A stretch of 64,000 nt of DNA from Bacteroidia bacterium (GTDB taxonomy: Bacteria > Bacteroidota > Ignavibacteria > SZUA-365). The notes beneath the pieces are model-generated. The model saw only the letters and a list, made by a program, of their open reading frames with translations, did no database searches and was not told the origin of the DNA. The stretch spans positions 2,343,131 through 2,407,130 of the forward strand of contig JAOSJT010000001.1 of assembly GCA_027493955.1 (NCBI GenBank), given 5' to 3'. A program made the position numbers and the translations under genes. Shown here one piece after another: positions 1 to 9,800 of this stretch; the first letter of the stretch is position 1; each line of letters starts with the position of its first letter.

Positions 1-1407
1 TCCTGGCCAGAGCATGGGCTTCCGATTATCGGGATCGTCGCCACCCCACATGCCGGTTTCATCACCATAGTAGATTACCGGCGAGCCCGGGAGGGTGAAT
101 TGCAGCAATAGAAGCATGCGTTGTAACGCCCTTGCCTTTGTATCGGGCTTTCTGATGTCATACCCGGCATTGACCACCGGCGAGTTCTTCTGATCATAGC
201 GTAAGGAGGGGTTGACGCACATGGAGGCGATGCGGTCCGTTTCATGACTGCCAATGAGATTCAGCAGAGCATCGCTGCCATTCAGCGTTGTTCTCGAGCG
301 TATGGCGCTCAATGCAGCATCGAAAGCGGTGCTGGTTTCTTCCCCAGTCAGAGCAAAACCCGTGAGTGCCTCGGCAAAGCGCTGCGGACTATCGACATCG
401 AAGGGTGTTGCCGCGAGTCCGGCTCCGCTTTCGAGGTTGACAAGCATGATGTCCGGATTGATGCTCCGGCAAAAATCAGCCCAATGACGCCAAAAAACGG
501 AAGGCATTTCCGAGGCCAGATCGATGCACCAACCGTCGATACCGTCGTTGGGATTACCGTCGCCATTCGGATCCATCCAGCGCCGCGTGGCGGCATACAC
601 GTATTCGCGTGGACCCTGTGCCAGACCGAGCGTGTCCTGCCCGAAGCGTGGAAACGCATCAATTCCCCACATCTTCTGATAACTGAATTCGGACTGATAC
701 GGCGTCTCGGGTTTATCCCAGGCGGATACGGAAAACCACGATCCAAAACGGGATTTCTCCTGTTGCGAGAGTACATCGCGAAATGCCCAGAAATCGGCGC
801 CGCAGTGGACAAATTGCGCCATCAGCAACACGCGTTTGCCCCGTCGTCGCAGCTCGGCAATGAGGTCGATGAACGCACGATCAGCGGAGGTGAGGTACCA
901 GGTGTTCGGGTCGTCCGGAACTTCGCGCTTCAAGTACATGGTGTCGACCGCAACACGGGGTCCAAAATGCCGGTCCATGTGATGCAGGGTACTGACGTCG
1001 AATTTGTGTGAAGAGCGGGCCTCGAATGTCGGGGTAAGAATCACTCCGGTGATGCCAAGTGAGTCAAGGTAATCCAGCCGTGATCGGATACCTTCGAAAT
1101 CACCGCCGTATTGCCGCAGCATAGCTGCGGGATAGAAGGAATCATACAGCATGATTTCATTCAAGGTGCGCTTGTACCAATCCGCCGTCCAATCCGAGAC
1201 CTTCCATGGCAAGCTGCTGTCGAGCAACACATCCGCCGCAGTAGGATCATTGGTCGTATCGGCATTGTGAAATCGGTCGGGAAACAGCAGATACCACACC
1301 TCTCCCCGGGCCCAGAAAGGAGGTTCCGGCACCTGGGCGTTCACGCCGATCGTACCGGAGAGAAGGATGACGAAGATCCACGCTATGCTGATGTAATTCC
1401 TGTGCAT
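1..1407 (-). CDS. Secreted GH13 (neopullulanase/cyclomaltodextrinase-like) protein, 3' end outside window, catalytic motifs degenerate
   Basis: The reading frame is open from an ATG at 1407 to the window edge, giving 469 codons. The N-terminus is a signal peptide (about 24 residues ending 'GVNAQ'). The GH13 TIM barrel is clear: 'GEVWYLLFPDRFHN', 'GIRSRLDYLDSLGITGV', 'FWAFRDV', and near the end 'LPGSPVIYYGDE' followed by 'DPDNRKPMLW', typical of neopullulanases. The usual catalytic blocks are altered. Region I (D-x-V-F-N-H) reads 'MAQFVH' around residues 196-201. Region II keeps the nucleophile-position Asp (D296) but has Cys294 where Arg is normally invariant ('GWCIDLAS'). Region IV has Glu389 in place of the usual Asp ('GSHETDR'). 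A Glu lies at 326, about one residue off the usual acid/base spacing. The family hydrolyses alpha-glucans; whether this member is active is doubtful. C-terminal domains cannot be seen. Confidence 0.85.
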   Translation of the reverse strand, partial: MHRNYISIAWIFVILLSGTIGVNAQVPEPPFWARGEVWYLLFPDRFHNADTTNDPTAADVLLDSSLPWKVSDWTADWYKRTLNEIMLYDSFYPAAMLRQYGGDFEGIRSRLDYLDSLGITGVILTPTFEARSSHKFDVSTLHHMDRHFGPRVAVDTMYLKREVPDDPNTWYLTSADRAFIDLIAELRRRGKRVLLMAQFVHCGADFWAFRDVLSQQEKSRFGSWFSVSAWDKPETPYQSEFSYQKMWGIDAFPRFGQDTLGLAQGPREYVYAATRRWMDPNGDGNPNDGIDGWCIDLASEMPSVFWRHWADFCRSINPDIMLVNLESGAGLAATPFDVDSPQRFAEALTGFALTGEETSTAFDAALSAIRSRTTLNGSDALLNLIGSHETDRIASMCVNPSLRYDQKNSPVVNAGYDIRKPDTKARALQRMLLLLQFTLPGSPVIYYGDETGMWGGDDPDNRKPMLWPG

Positions 1408-1571
1408 ATGCTGCGAGGCAGCTTCAAGATACACATTGCAGGAGATTTCCCAAGGCATGTCCCCTCTCCTTCACTGCATACGTGTAGTTCACACGGTGTC
1501 GTGCGCGGGGCGGGAACGCGCGCCCCATATACGCGTGGAGCCGCAGCCAGGCTATCGCTCGCGGAATTGCA

Positions 1572-2207
1572 TCAGAGATAGACCATGAAGCCAAAGCTCC
1601 AAACCACCCCATCGCTGTTGCGGGTGTCGACGTCGAGGTTGGTAACATCTGTCAGACTGTTGATTTCCGTACCCAGGAAGAGATAGCGAAACTCACCGTG
1701 CAGGGCGAAATTTGACCCGAATACAATTTCGCAACCGACCCCGAAATGGTAACCCGGTACGAAGGATTTTTCATCCTTGAACTTGTCGCGCAATTCCGGA
1801 ATGGAGGCGGAGAGCAGATCGTAATCGACGAGGGTGTAGTACCAGCCCAATCCTCCGACAGCGTACGGTGAGAGATTCGAACCGAAGGGAAGGAAGATCA
1901 TGGCGGACAACGTCAGCGGCATGTAGGCCACATCCGCGGTGTACTGGCGCTGGTCGATGCGACCGGTGGAAAAGCGCTCCGCGGTGCGATAATCGAGTGC
2001 GGCCTCGAAACCCACGTTCTTTCCCAGACGCAGCCGTCCCGCCACGCCGAAATACCACGCACCTTCTTCGGCGTCATTGCTGACATACCAACCCGCGCGC
2101 GGACCAATCCCGATAGTGTTGGCAATAATATCGCGGTCCTGGGCCTGCACGGTCAAGGTCAGAAAAAGGAGGATGGCAATACCGGTGGAGATTCTCAGTG
2201 AAATCAT
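1572..2207 (-). CDS. Outer-membrane beta-barrel protein
   Basis: The 211-residue product starts with a signal peptide (hydrophobic 'IAILLFLTLTVQAQ') and continues as alternating strands rich in Gly and aromatic residues ('IGPRAGWYVSNDAEEGAWYF', 'PYAVGGLGWYYTL', 'GYHFGVGCEIVFGSNFALHG'). It ends 'WSFGFMVYL', a typical terminal beta strand for BamA recognition. Size and pattern fit the small porin-like 'outer membrane protein beta-barrel' family. The start has a good Shine-Dalgarno (AGGAG, 7 nt before ATG). It lies just upstream of the GH13-like gene on the same strand with a 164-bp gap, so it need not be co-transcribed. Its ligand or role cannot be told from the sequence. Confidence 0.8.
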   Translation of the reverse strand: MISLRISTGIAILLFLTLTVQAQDRDIIANTIGIGPRAGWYVSNDAEEGAWYFGVAGRLRLGKNVGFEAALDYRTAERFSTGRIDQRQYTADVAYMPLTLSAMIFLPFGSNLSPYAVGGLGWYYTLVDYDLLSASIPELRDKFKDEKSFVPGYHFGVGCEIVFGSNFALHGEFRYLFLGTEINSLTDVTNLDVDTRNSDGVVWSFGFMVYL

Positions 2208-2314
2208 GATGCGCTCCTGCTGAAGGGAAATCCTGTGTTACCCAGGATGAATGTGTTCGGTTCCTTGAATTTGAGCCGAATATTTTTTCTGTACAAGAGC
2301 CGGACAGAAATCCT

Positions 2315-3463
2315 TTATTCCGGTACGACTGCGGAAACGGAGACACTGTATTTCAACGATCCCTTCGTGACGCGCCGGATATCACCGCCACGACCGACAA
2401 GGAACAGCACCTCCTGACCATCCGTGCTCGGCCACAACATGGCGGCCCACTGTCCGTCGGGACTGAGCGCGGGTGCATGCGCTGCTCCAGGCATCAGATC
2501 GGTATGTGCAGCGACTGATACTCCGACGGCGGTGAGTACTGTCGTCCGCGCGCCGGTATCGATGCGACGCAGTACGAAATCCGGAAGGCAGGTCTCGACA
2601 AACTCGGCTGTTTCCTGGCTCACGGGCGTCCAGGGATCATACGGAATGGCGGGGGTGACGAGGTCGCGGGTATCGCCCGTCCTGAGATCCACTGCAAATG
2701 GTGGCTTCCATGAGGGGAACGCGTAGATGACTGAGCTTCTTTGATCGAACTTTATATGCGAGAGGATTTCACCCTCCCCTGTCTGTATGGGATCGAGAAC
2801 GCGAAAGCCCGCAGCGTCAAAGCCCAGGAGAGCGCTGGTGTTGATCTCCGATCCGTCCGGACGTCTGGCACGGACCTGCGTCAGAACGGCGACCGCGTCT
2901 CCGTAATCCGTGACATGCACCGCGTGCACCCGTACCGTGAGCAAGGTGAGATCGAGCGCCGCGAAGCGTGTTCGCAGGAAAGCGGTTATGTCACCCAGAG
3001 TCATTTTCCACTCGCCACAGTTGAACCAGCACAGTGTGGCGTTCCATACCGTCGAATCAATGGAACCCGATGGGCGACGGTACGCGATGAACGCGGCATG
3101 GTGACCTTTCCAACTCAAGGATGCCGGTGTACCAGCCAGAATGTACTCCTCATTTGCGGACTCCGCGACAGGCAATGGTACCGGGATGAGCGTACCGTTT
3201 TCACAACGGCCCCAGAGACGACGCACCCCGCCGCTCTCCGTTCCGTAGAGGACAATACCGTTTTCCGCCACTTGTGTCAGAGAGACGACATTCTCCTGCG
3301 CGAGAATCTCGTCCGTTTCACTTCCGATGGAATACCGATGCAAACCGCTTGCGTCCGCATAGTACACGAAGCGATCGGTCGGGGTACCCTCGGGATCGTC
3401 GCTGCATCCCTGGAGCAGGAACACCATGGCCAGACATGCGCACGCAATGAACATTTTCAACAT
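2315..3463 (-). CDS. Putative lipoprotein, beta-propeller-like
   Basis: The 382-residue product begins with a lipoprotein signal peptide with lipobox 'LLQGC' (Cys about residue 20), followed by an acidic linker ('SDDPEGTPTD'). The body has repeating strand patterns such as 'DRFVYYADASGLHRYSIG' and, near the end, 'HAPALSPDGQWAAMLW', which resembles the TolB/WD40-like 'SPDG..IA' signature. The start was moved 7 codons inside the longest frame: AAGGAGGT sits directly before the internal ATG at 3463, and the longer GTG start would bury it. It probably sits on the inner or outer membrane, facing the periplasm. No enzymatic motif is visible. It is divergent from the ars operon, with a 172-bp space to arsR. 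Confidence 0.75.
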   Translation of the reverse strand: MLKMFIACACLAMVFLLQGCSDDPEGTPTDRFVYYADASGLHRYSIGSETDEILAQENVVSLTQVAENGIVLYGTESGGVRRLWGRCENGTLIPVPLPVAESANEEYILAGTPASLSWKGHHAAFIAYRRPSGSIDSTVWNATLCWFNCGEWKMTLGDITAFLRTRFAALDLTLLTVRVHAVHVTDYGDAVAVLTQVRARRPDGSEINTSALLGFDAAGFRVLDPIQTGEGEILSHIKFDQRSSVIYAFPSWKPPFAVDLRTGDTRDLVTPAIPYDPWTPVSQETAEFVETCLPDFVLRRIDTGARTTVLTAVGVSVAAHTDLMPGAAHAPALSPDGQWAAMLWPSTDGQEVLFLVGRGGDIRRVTKGSLKYSVSVSAVVPE

Positions 3464-3562
3464 GATGACCTCCTTCAGTCTCACTATCTCAAGCCATAAT
3501 ACAATTTTTCCGGACGCACTGCTCTTACATTTTTCCTCGACGAAAAAATATTTCTGCGTGCC

Positions 3563-3592
3563 TTGACATGTGCCTTGTCGTTTACATATATT
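3563..3592 (+). promoter_or_regulatory. Predicted promoter of the ars operon
   Basis: TTGACA at 3563-3568 and TATATT at 3587-3592 are 18 bp apart, close to a sigma-70-type consensus. The predicted start of transcription, near 3599, falls just before the palindrome at 3608-3617, as expected for a repressor-controlled arsR promoter. Not experimentally supported. Confidence 0.5.
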
Positions 3593-3607
3593 CGCTTATG
3601 CAAATAT

Positions 3608-3617
3608 ACGCATGCGT
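3608..3617. promoter_or_regulatory. Candidate ArsR operator (ACGCATGCGT palindrome)
   Basis: A perfect 10-bp palindrome with A/T-rich flanks (AATAT on the left, AAATATT on the right) lies between the promoter and arsR. ArsR-family repressors bind such dyads next to their own gene. An in-frame ATG at 3612 lies inside the palindrome, one reason to prefer the next ATG (3636) as the arsR start. Confidence 0.4.
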
Positions 3618-3635
3618 AAATATTACGAGTCGGCA

Positions 3636-4037
3636 ATGAAACAGAAAGAAGAGACAGAGGCTACGGGGACGCTGGAATCGCTCACCCTCCTCATGCAGGC
3701 CCTGAGCGACGAAAATCGCCTTCGCATCATCAATCTGCTGCTCGCGCGTGATGAGCTGTGTGTGTGCGACATTCAAAGCGTCCTGGCGATGCCGCAGACC
3801 CGCGTCTCCCGTCATCTTACCATACTGAAAAACGCGGGTCTTGTCACGGCACGACGTGATGCCCGCTGGATGTATTACACCTTACTTCGAGACACACCGC
3901 TGGGAAGGGAACTCTGCGCGATGTGCGAACGGACATTTCCGGGTATTCCCGCGTTGGCAGCCGATCTCACCTCACTCAACGCAGCGTGCGATCTCGTCTG
4001 CTGCACCTTCCCGGTCAAACACGAAGAAGCAACATGA
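3636..4037 (+). CDS. arsR: ArsR-family arsenite-responsive repressor
   Basis: The 133-residue winged-helix protein carries the classical metal-sensing motif 'ELCVCDIQ' (Cys pair, as in E. coli ArsR) in the alpha3 region. A recognition helix follows, around '[18 protein letters not shown]', then the wing '[12 protein letters not shown]'. Further Cys residues near the C-terminus ('ALCAMCE', 'CDLVCCTF') may help bind As(III). Family role: repression of the ars promoter, released by arsenite. The stop codon overlaps the next ATG (ATGA at 4034-4037), implying translational coupling with the efflux pump. An alternative ATG at 3612 would add 8 residues but lies within the candidate operator. Confidence 0.92.
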   Translation: MKQKEETEATGTLESLTLLMQALSDENRLRIINLLLARDELCVCDIQSVLAMPQTRVSRHLTILKNAGLVTARRDARWMYYTLLRDTPLGRELCAMCERTFPGIPALAADLTSLNAACDLVCCTFPVKHEEAT

Positions 4038-5089
4038 ACACGAATCAGAAACGACTTTCCTTTCTCGACAGATTTCTCACACTCTGGATTTTTCTTGCCA
4101 TGGGCGCCGGGGTGTCTGTCGGACATTTTTCGCCGTCGATAGCCGAATTCTGGAATCGGTTTCAGGCGGGGACGACCAACATTCCCATTGCTATCGGACT
4201 GATACTGATGATGTATCCGCCGCTGGCGAAGGTCCGTTACGAAGAGCTGGGAGACGTCTTCCGCAACAAGCGCGTCCTCGCTCTGTCACTTGTTCAGAAC
4301 TGGGTGATAGGTCCGGTGCTCATGTTCGTGCTGGCTATCGTTTTCCTTCCGAATCACCCCGAATACATGACAGGCCTCATCCTCATTGGTCTGGCTCGTT
4401 GTATTGCCATGGTCATCGTCTGGAACGAGCTGGCCTGCGGCGACAATGAATACGCGGCAGGACTGGTGGCGTTCAACTCCATTTTCCAGGTGTTGTTTTA
4501 CTCGGTGTATGCGTGGGTGTTCATCACCATCCTGCCGGGCTGGTTCGGCCTTGAAGGAAGCGTTGTGGACGTGACGATGAGCGACATCGCGGAGTCAGTC
4601 CTGATCTACCTTGGCATCCCCTTCTTTGCGGGGATGCTCACGCGTTGGGCTCTGGTCCGGGCACGGGGAAAGGAGTGGTATCACAAACGCTTCATCCCGA
4701 AAATTTCGCCGCTCACGCTTATCGCGTTGCTCTTCACGATTTTCGTGATGTTCTCCCTGAAGGGCGAAGTGATTGTGGAACTGCCCTTCGACGTGCTGCG
4801 CATCGCCCTCCCGCTGGTGATATACTTCGTGGTGATGTTCCTGGTCTCATTTTTCATGGGACGGTATTACGGAGCCGACTATTCGAAAACGGCGACGCTG
4901 TCCTTCACAGCCGCAAGCAACAACTTCGAGCTCGCCATCGCTGTGGCAGTCGCCGTCTTCGGCATCGGTTCAGGCGAGGCCTTCGCGGCTGTGATCGGTC
5001 CGCTGGTCGAAGTCCCCGTGCTCATCGGTCTGGTGACAGTGTCGCTGTGGCTTCGGAGAAAATACTTCGGTAACGAAGGAGTGCGTTGA
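4034..5089 (+). CDS. acr3: ACR3-family arsenite efflux permease
   Basis: The 351-residue integral membrane protein has about ten hydrophobic segments. It shows the ACR3 signature '[16 protein letters not shown]', with the essential Cys (Cys123) in TM4, and the conserved '[11 protein letters not shown]' in TM9, whose Glu is also conserved in the family. Known role: export of As(OH)3 across the inner membrane, driven by the proton gradient. The start is set at 4034, where ATG overlaps the arsR stop. Second gene of the ars operon. Confidence 0.95.
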   Translation: MNTNQKRLSFLDRFLTLWIFLAMGAGVSVGHFSPSIAEFWNRFQAGTTNIPIAIGLILMMYPPLAKVRYEELGDVFRNKRVLALSLVQNWVIGPVLMFVLAIVFLPNHPEYMTGLILIGLARCIAMVIVWNELACGDNEYAAGLVAFNSIFQVLFYSVYAWVFITILPGWFGLEGSVVDVTMSDIAESVLIYLGIPFFAGMLTRWALVRARGKEWYHKRFIPKISPLTLIALLFTIFVMFSLKGEVIVELPFDVLRIALPLVIYFVVMFLVSFFMGRYYGADYSKTATLSFTAASNNFELAIAVAVAVFGIGSGEAFAAVIGPLVEVPVLIGLVTVSLWLRRKYFGNEGVR

Positions 5090-5170
5090 GAGCAGCACAA
5101 GGAGCAAAGAGGTGAGAGTTGAGAACACAGAACGGATAATGAAGAAGCAGTAGCACACACGAGGAGCACA

Positions 5171-5809
5171 ATGTCAACACCCGAAATTTTTCCTCGACTC
5201 GCGGCGTCGTTGATGCGCGCACGAAGCGAACGCGATCGCATCGACAGCGCTCGGCGTCAGCAGCTCGACGCGTTGGTGCGTAGTATCAACGAACGCATTG
5301 ACGCGGACAGCGAAGCGCGTCTTATTTTTATCTGCACACACAACTCCCGTCGCAGCCACCTGAGCCAACTCTGGGCGCAAGCTGCAGCGATATGGAACGG
5401 ACGTCACGACATCGCATGCTTCAGCGGCGGCACGGAAACGACGGCCTTCAACCCAAGCGCTGTTCAGGCGCTCCGTAATGCGGGCTTTGAGATCGAAACC
5501 GCAACGCATGACACCAATCCCCGCTACGACGTACGGTATGCTGTCTCTTCCGCACCCCTCGTTGCGTTCTCGAAGAAATACGATCACGCATCAAATCCGT
5601 CTGACGGCTTTATCGCCGTGATGACCTGTTCTCAGGCCGATGATGGATGTCCGGTCGTGTTGGGCGCCGCACAGCGGATTTCCCTTCCTTACGGCGATCC
5701 GAAAGAAGCGGACGGCACACCTCTGGAGGCCGCAGTATACGAAGAACGCTCCCGGCAGATAGCCCGGGAAATGGTGTATGTCATGGACGCTTTAGCAAGT
5801 AATGGGTAA
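5171..5809 (+). CDS. Arsenate reductase-like protein (LMW-PTP fold)
   Basis: The 212-residue protein contains the phosphatase-loop motif C-x5-R ('ICTHNSRRSHLSQLWA', about residues 54-69), shared by low-molecular-weight protein tyrosine phosphatases and thioredoxin-coupled ArsC enzymes. Two further Cys occur in 'MTCSQADDGCPVV', where a resolving Cys would be expected. By position between the arsenite pump and ArsM it most likely reduces arsenate to arsenite for export or methylation. It is longer than typical ArsC (about 130-140 aa), with an N-terminal helical extension and insertions, and matches the Bacteroidota 'protein-tyrosine-phosphatase' group found in ars loci. The start has a GGAG site 5 nt upstream. 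The 81-bp gap before it is purine-rich. Confidence 0.8.
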   Translation: MSTPEIFPRLAASLMRARSERDRIDSARRQQLDALVRSINERIDADSEARLIFICTHNSRRSHLSQLWAQAAAIWNGRHDIACFSGGTETTAFNPSAVQALRNAGFEIETATHDTNPRYDVRYAVSSAPLVAFSKKYDHASNPSDGFIAVMTCSQADDGCPVVLGAAQRISLPYGDPKEADGTPLEAAVYEERSRQIAREMVYVMDALASNG

Positions 5810-5835
5810 AGAGGTGGGTATCCGTTGTTTTTGGC

Positions 5836-5877
5836 TTCACTCTTCACTCTTTACTCTTTACTCTTCATTCTTCACTT
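5836..5877. repeat. Pyrimidine-rich heptamer repeat (TTCACTC / TTTACTC)
   Basis: About six degenerate copies of a 7-nt pyrimidine unit (TTCACTC, TTTACTC, TTCATTC) fill most of the spacer before arsM. Related TTCACTC/TTCACCC units recur inside the 117-bp repeats at 46671-47293. Confidence 0.7.
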
Positions 5878-5896
5878 ACCCACTAATGAGGTTTCA

Positions 5897-6715
5897 ATGA
5901 TTTCCCCGGATGCACTGAAGCAAATAGTTAAAGAGAAATATGCCGAAATAGCCGAGCAGTCCCGCGACGAGAATGCCTCCTCCTGCTGCGGAGCGACAAG
6001 TTCCTGTTGCGGTGATGGAATGAGTTACACCATCATGGCCGACGAATATACGGGGACGGATGGGTACGTGGCCGAAGCCGACCTCGGTTTGGGGTGCGGC
6101 ATCCCGACCGCTTTCGCCGGCATACGATCCGGCATGACCGTGCTCGATCTCGGCAGCGGAGCCGGGAATGACGTGTTCATTGCCGCACGTGAAGTCGGGC
6201 CCGAGGGACGCGTCATCGGTGTGGACATGACACAGGCGATGATTGATAAGGCCAACAGCAATAAGGAAAAGGTTGGCGCAACGAATGTGGAATTCCGCTT
6301 CGGTGACATCGAGCAACTCCCGGTGGACGACGCGACCGTGGATGTGATCGTATCGAATTGCGTGCTGAATCTCGTCCCCGACAAAGCGAAGGCCTTCGCC
6401 GAGATGTACCGTGTGCTCAAGCCCGGCGGACATTTCGCGGTTTCGGACATCGTCTTCGAAGGCAGCATGCCCGAGGCACTCAAAACCGTGGCCGAGCTGT
6501 ACGCCGGCTGCGTATCGGGCGCGATACAGAAATCCGAATACCTTGCGTTGATCCGCGAGGCGGGGTTCGGGCAAGTGGACATCCCGAAGGAGAAGGACAT
6601 AATTATTCCGGAGTCCATTCTCCACGATGTCTCCGCCGCCCTTCCCGAGGAGCACCGTACCCTCAGCGGAGCACGCCTGGTTAGTGTGACCGTGACAGGC
6701 GTGAAAAGCGCGTAG
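5897..6715 (+). CDS. arsM: Arsenite S-adenosylmethionine methyltransferase
   Basis: The 272-residue class I methyltransferase has SAM motif I 'VLDLGSGAGNDVFIA' and post-motifs 'RVIGVDMTQAMIDKA' and 'NVEFRFGDIEQLPV'. The three Cys needed for As(III) binding in ArsM enzymes are present: 'GLGCGIP' (Cys67), 'VSNCVLNLVPD' and 'YAGCVSGA'. Two N-terminal Cys pairs ('SSCCGATSSCCGDG') are common in bacterial ArsM. It converts arsenite stepwise to methylated species in the cytoplasm. The start at 5897 follows GAGG; the longer frame upstream would translate the heptamer repeat and is not used. Last gene of the operon, followed by a strong terminator. Confidence 0.95.
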   Translation: MISPDALKQIVKEKYAEIAEQSRDENASSCCGATSSCCGDGMSYTIMADEYTGTDGYVAEADLGLGCGIPTAFAGIRSGMTVLDLGSGAGNDVFIAAREVGPEGRVIGVDMTQAMIDKANSNKEKVGATNVEFRFGDIEQLPVDDATVDVIVSNCVLNLVPDKAKAFAEMYRVLKPGGHFAVSDIVFEGSMPEALKTVAELYAGCVSGAIQKSEYLALIREAGFGQVDIPKEKDIIIPESILHDVSAALPEEHRTLSGARLVSVTVTGVKSA

Positions 6716-6776
6716 CGCAGAGCGCGGGGCGCAGAGCGCAGAGCGCGGGGCGCAGAGCGCGGGGTGCAGAGCGCGG
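6715..6776. repeat. GCGCAGA / GCGCGGG short tandem repeat
   Basis: Directly after arsM there are about eight head-to-tail 7-nt units alternating GCGCAGA and GCGCGGG. No coding or folding role is evident. Confidence 0.75.
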
Positions 6777-6793
6777 CAGGAACACCTTGATAG

Positions 6794-6833
6794 CACAGAG
6801 GCAGGCCTTGCGGCCTGCCTCTGTGTTTGTTGT
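6794..6833 (+). terminator. Rho-independent terminator of the ars operon
   Basis: A perfect 14-bp stem (6794-6807 with 6812-6825), loop TTGC, is followed by TTTGTTGTTG. It lies between the convergent arsM and the tail-fibre-like gene and could serve both. Confidence 0.85.
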
Positions 6834-6848
6834 CGTCGAATGAGAAAA

Positions 6849-9800
6849 TCAGTTACGCGGGGCGTCCTGCGCTTCTCTGATGATGCGTTCGAGCTCGGAA
6901 CGATCGCCGTCCGTGCGAATCAAGGTTTTCATCGCCTGCAGATAGGTAGCTCTAAAGGCGGGTTCCTGACCCAATCGGCGGAGCACCGGATTGAGATTGG
7001 GATCATGGCCCATGGACCGGTACTGATCGATGGCGATACCGACAGCGCGGTTGAAGATTTCCTCGGTCAGGATATTCGCGTCTGCTTCGCGATCTTTGGG
7101 ATCAACGACGGGATCCGGATCAATATGCGAGGCACCCGAGGAGGGATTGACAGTGCCACCAGTGAGGGGTTCGGCACCGACGGCGGCGAGACGCTGATCG
7201 AGGTCGGGAATCAATTCGCGGAGTACGGACTCCATGGCGGTCATACGGGTCTCAAGCGTGCCGATGGTCTCCTGCTGCTTCTGCAGGACTTCGAGCCCGG
7301 CCTTGACCGGCATTCCCACGGCCACATTGACGTAACCAGGCACTCCGCGGGCGAGCGTGCTCCAGGCCACACCGACGACGATTTTGGCTTGTTCGGCTGT
7401 GAGGTCATCCGGAGCGACGGCCATACCAATACCGTTGTCGCGACCCGAGGGAAGGATGTAATCACCGATATTGACGGGACCACTGACCTTGACCGGTACC
7501 TGGCCGAGGAAGGCGCACTTTTCGAAGAGATGTTCACTGCCCGCGGGCGGGACGTTGCCGAGGACAATCGGTGACTTGGAGATAACGAACACCATGTCCG
7601 CACCTTCGATCTTGCGCGTGATCTTGCCGCCGTGCGCCCCGACGATATCGCCGTAGGTAAGCATCTCGGCCGGATCTGCACGCTCGAGCCACTCCGCGTA
7701 GTCAGCACTGCCGGAAGAATACGCGACACCGTACTCCGTGAGATAGGTGACCTGCTCGTTAATGACCTGTGCTGCGAGCAGGATGATTTTCACGGTGTTG
7801 TAGACGATTTTCGCGATACCCGGCGTCACGGTTACGACACCGAGACCGACGCCCACACGGAAATCCGTTATGGAGGAGATCAACTCGACAGCCGCATCGG
7901 CGACATCGAACACATGACCGAGTGTCATAAGGACGTACTCGAGACTTCCGGCACGTTCACCCAGTGTCTCGCCCGTAATGGCTCCGCGCTGCTTGGTATT
8001 GTCCCAGAAACCGATGTAGTTATTGTCCGTACTGGTTTCGCTCTCGTTGAGCTTGATGGACATACCATGTTTCGCACCTTCAACGAAGATCGGATACTTT
8101 TCCTTCTCGCTGCTGGAAAATGCGGGACCCGCATAGTTGATATGCATCTGTCCACCGAGATTGACGTTTTTGTCAACACCGACACCGCCTTTCACAATGA
8201 GGGCGCCGTTATTTTTTGCTGTGGATTGTGTCGCGTTCTCAACAGTGGTGATGCCTTTGAACAGCGCATCGCCCTCATTCACGAACGAAACCGGGAACAG
8301 CGGATTCGGATTGAGATTGGCATCGAAGTTCGGATCCGGATTGGTTCCGATTTCCGCCTGGTTTTCGACCACAAGATTCTTGAATTTCGCCGTACCGCCG
8401 ACTTTGAGGTCGCGGCCGACATAGGCGTCGCGGCCCACACCGAGGTCGACACCGACATTGAGATTTTTCTTGACACCCGCGCCACCCATGGTGCGGAAAC
8501 TGCCATTGAAGCTGGCATCGGAGACGGAGTAGAAGTCCACTATGACCGGGACGTCAGTCTCGTCGTAAATCGTGGTAACACCATCTACCTCGAGCGTCCC
8601 CCCCACTTTCGTGTTTCCGGTTATTTCGGCGGTGCCGTCGAGGAAGCTGTTACCGATGATGTGGAATGCGTATTCGGATTCCGTGACACCGGACCAGATG
8701 GGTCCCTCGACCATCAAACCATCTTCCGGAGCGGGGAAGCTGCTAGCGTAGGTGGAACCGATGGCCACATTACCCGCGACACCAAGGCGGCTCAGCGGGG
8801 CTTCCGTGCCGAAACCGACGTCGCCCTGCACGATGAGGCCGTTGCTGGGCGCCTCAAATTCACGCGCATACTGCGAACCGATGGAAGTATTGCCCGCGAT
8901 ACCGACGGTGGATTTCGGGATGGTCGTTCCCACGCCCAATTTGCCCTCGATCGCGGCGCCATTAGCGGGTGCCTGGTTCTCGGAGAAATTCGTACCAACG
9001 GCAACATTACCCTTCACACCCAGCGAACTGCCAGGGCTCGGGGTGCCGATACCGACACGACCTTCGACAAGCACGCCGTTCATCGGGGGGAGATGGACGC
9101 CTGTCCAGTCTTTTCCAACCACCACTTCACCGGCGACTTCCAGCTTCGCGGCCGGATACGCTTCACCGATGCCCACATTGCCTTCCACGATCAAACCACT
9201 TTCGGGTGCGGCCTTGCTGCCTCCCCAAGTCTCACCGATCGTGACATTGCCCTTGACGTCCATCTGACTTGCAGGGGTCGGCGTAGCCACGCCGAGTTTG
9301 CCGTAGGCGGTCAGGCGCATGCGTTCGAGGTTGTCTGTACGGAAGACGAGAGCGACATCATCGCTCGTGCCAACGAAGTCCAACGAGGCGTCGGTACCGA
9401 CATTGCCGCGGGTGGACCAAGGCGATCCGTTGGAGGGAAGCGGGCCGGTGCTCTCCGAGCGTCCGTCTGTTGAACTCAGACGATCCGCTTTATCCGCATG
9501 GATAGCGTGGAAAGCGTAGGGAACGGAAAGAAGTTGCGAAGCTCCGAGCAGCGAATAGTTTGTCCCGCCGTTCTCGTCGAGCTCCACCTGGAGCCAATAG
9601 CTGTTTTTCCCCCAATCGAGCGCGTCTAATGCTCCCTGACGGAGTTCGCCGGCACCGATGTTGAGAGTGAACAGTCCATATTCGTTCGTCTGCACGGAAT
9701 GCAGTTCGTTATACACCTCGGGTCCCGTGGGCCCGTTTTTCAGAATACTGATGCGCAGGCTCATGGCCTTGTCCTGCAATAGCGTGCCGTCAACCGACCG

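Noticed and set aside
7632-9473. 613-codon plus-strand frame
   Set aside because: Antisense to the fibre-like repeats. Composition is rich in His/Arg/Asp and no signal, motif or ribosome site was seen.
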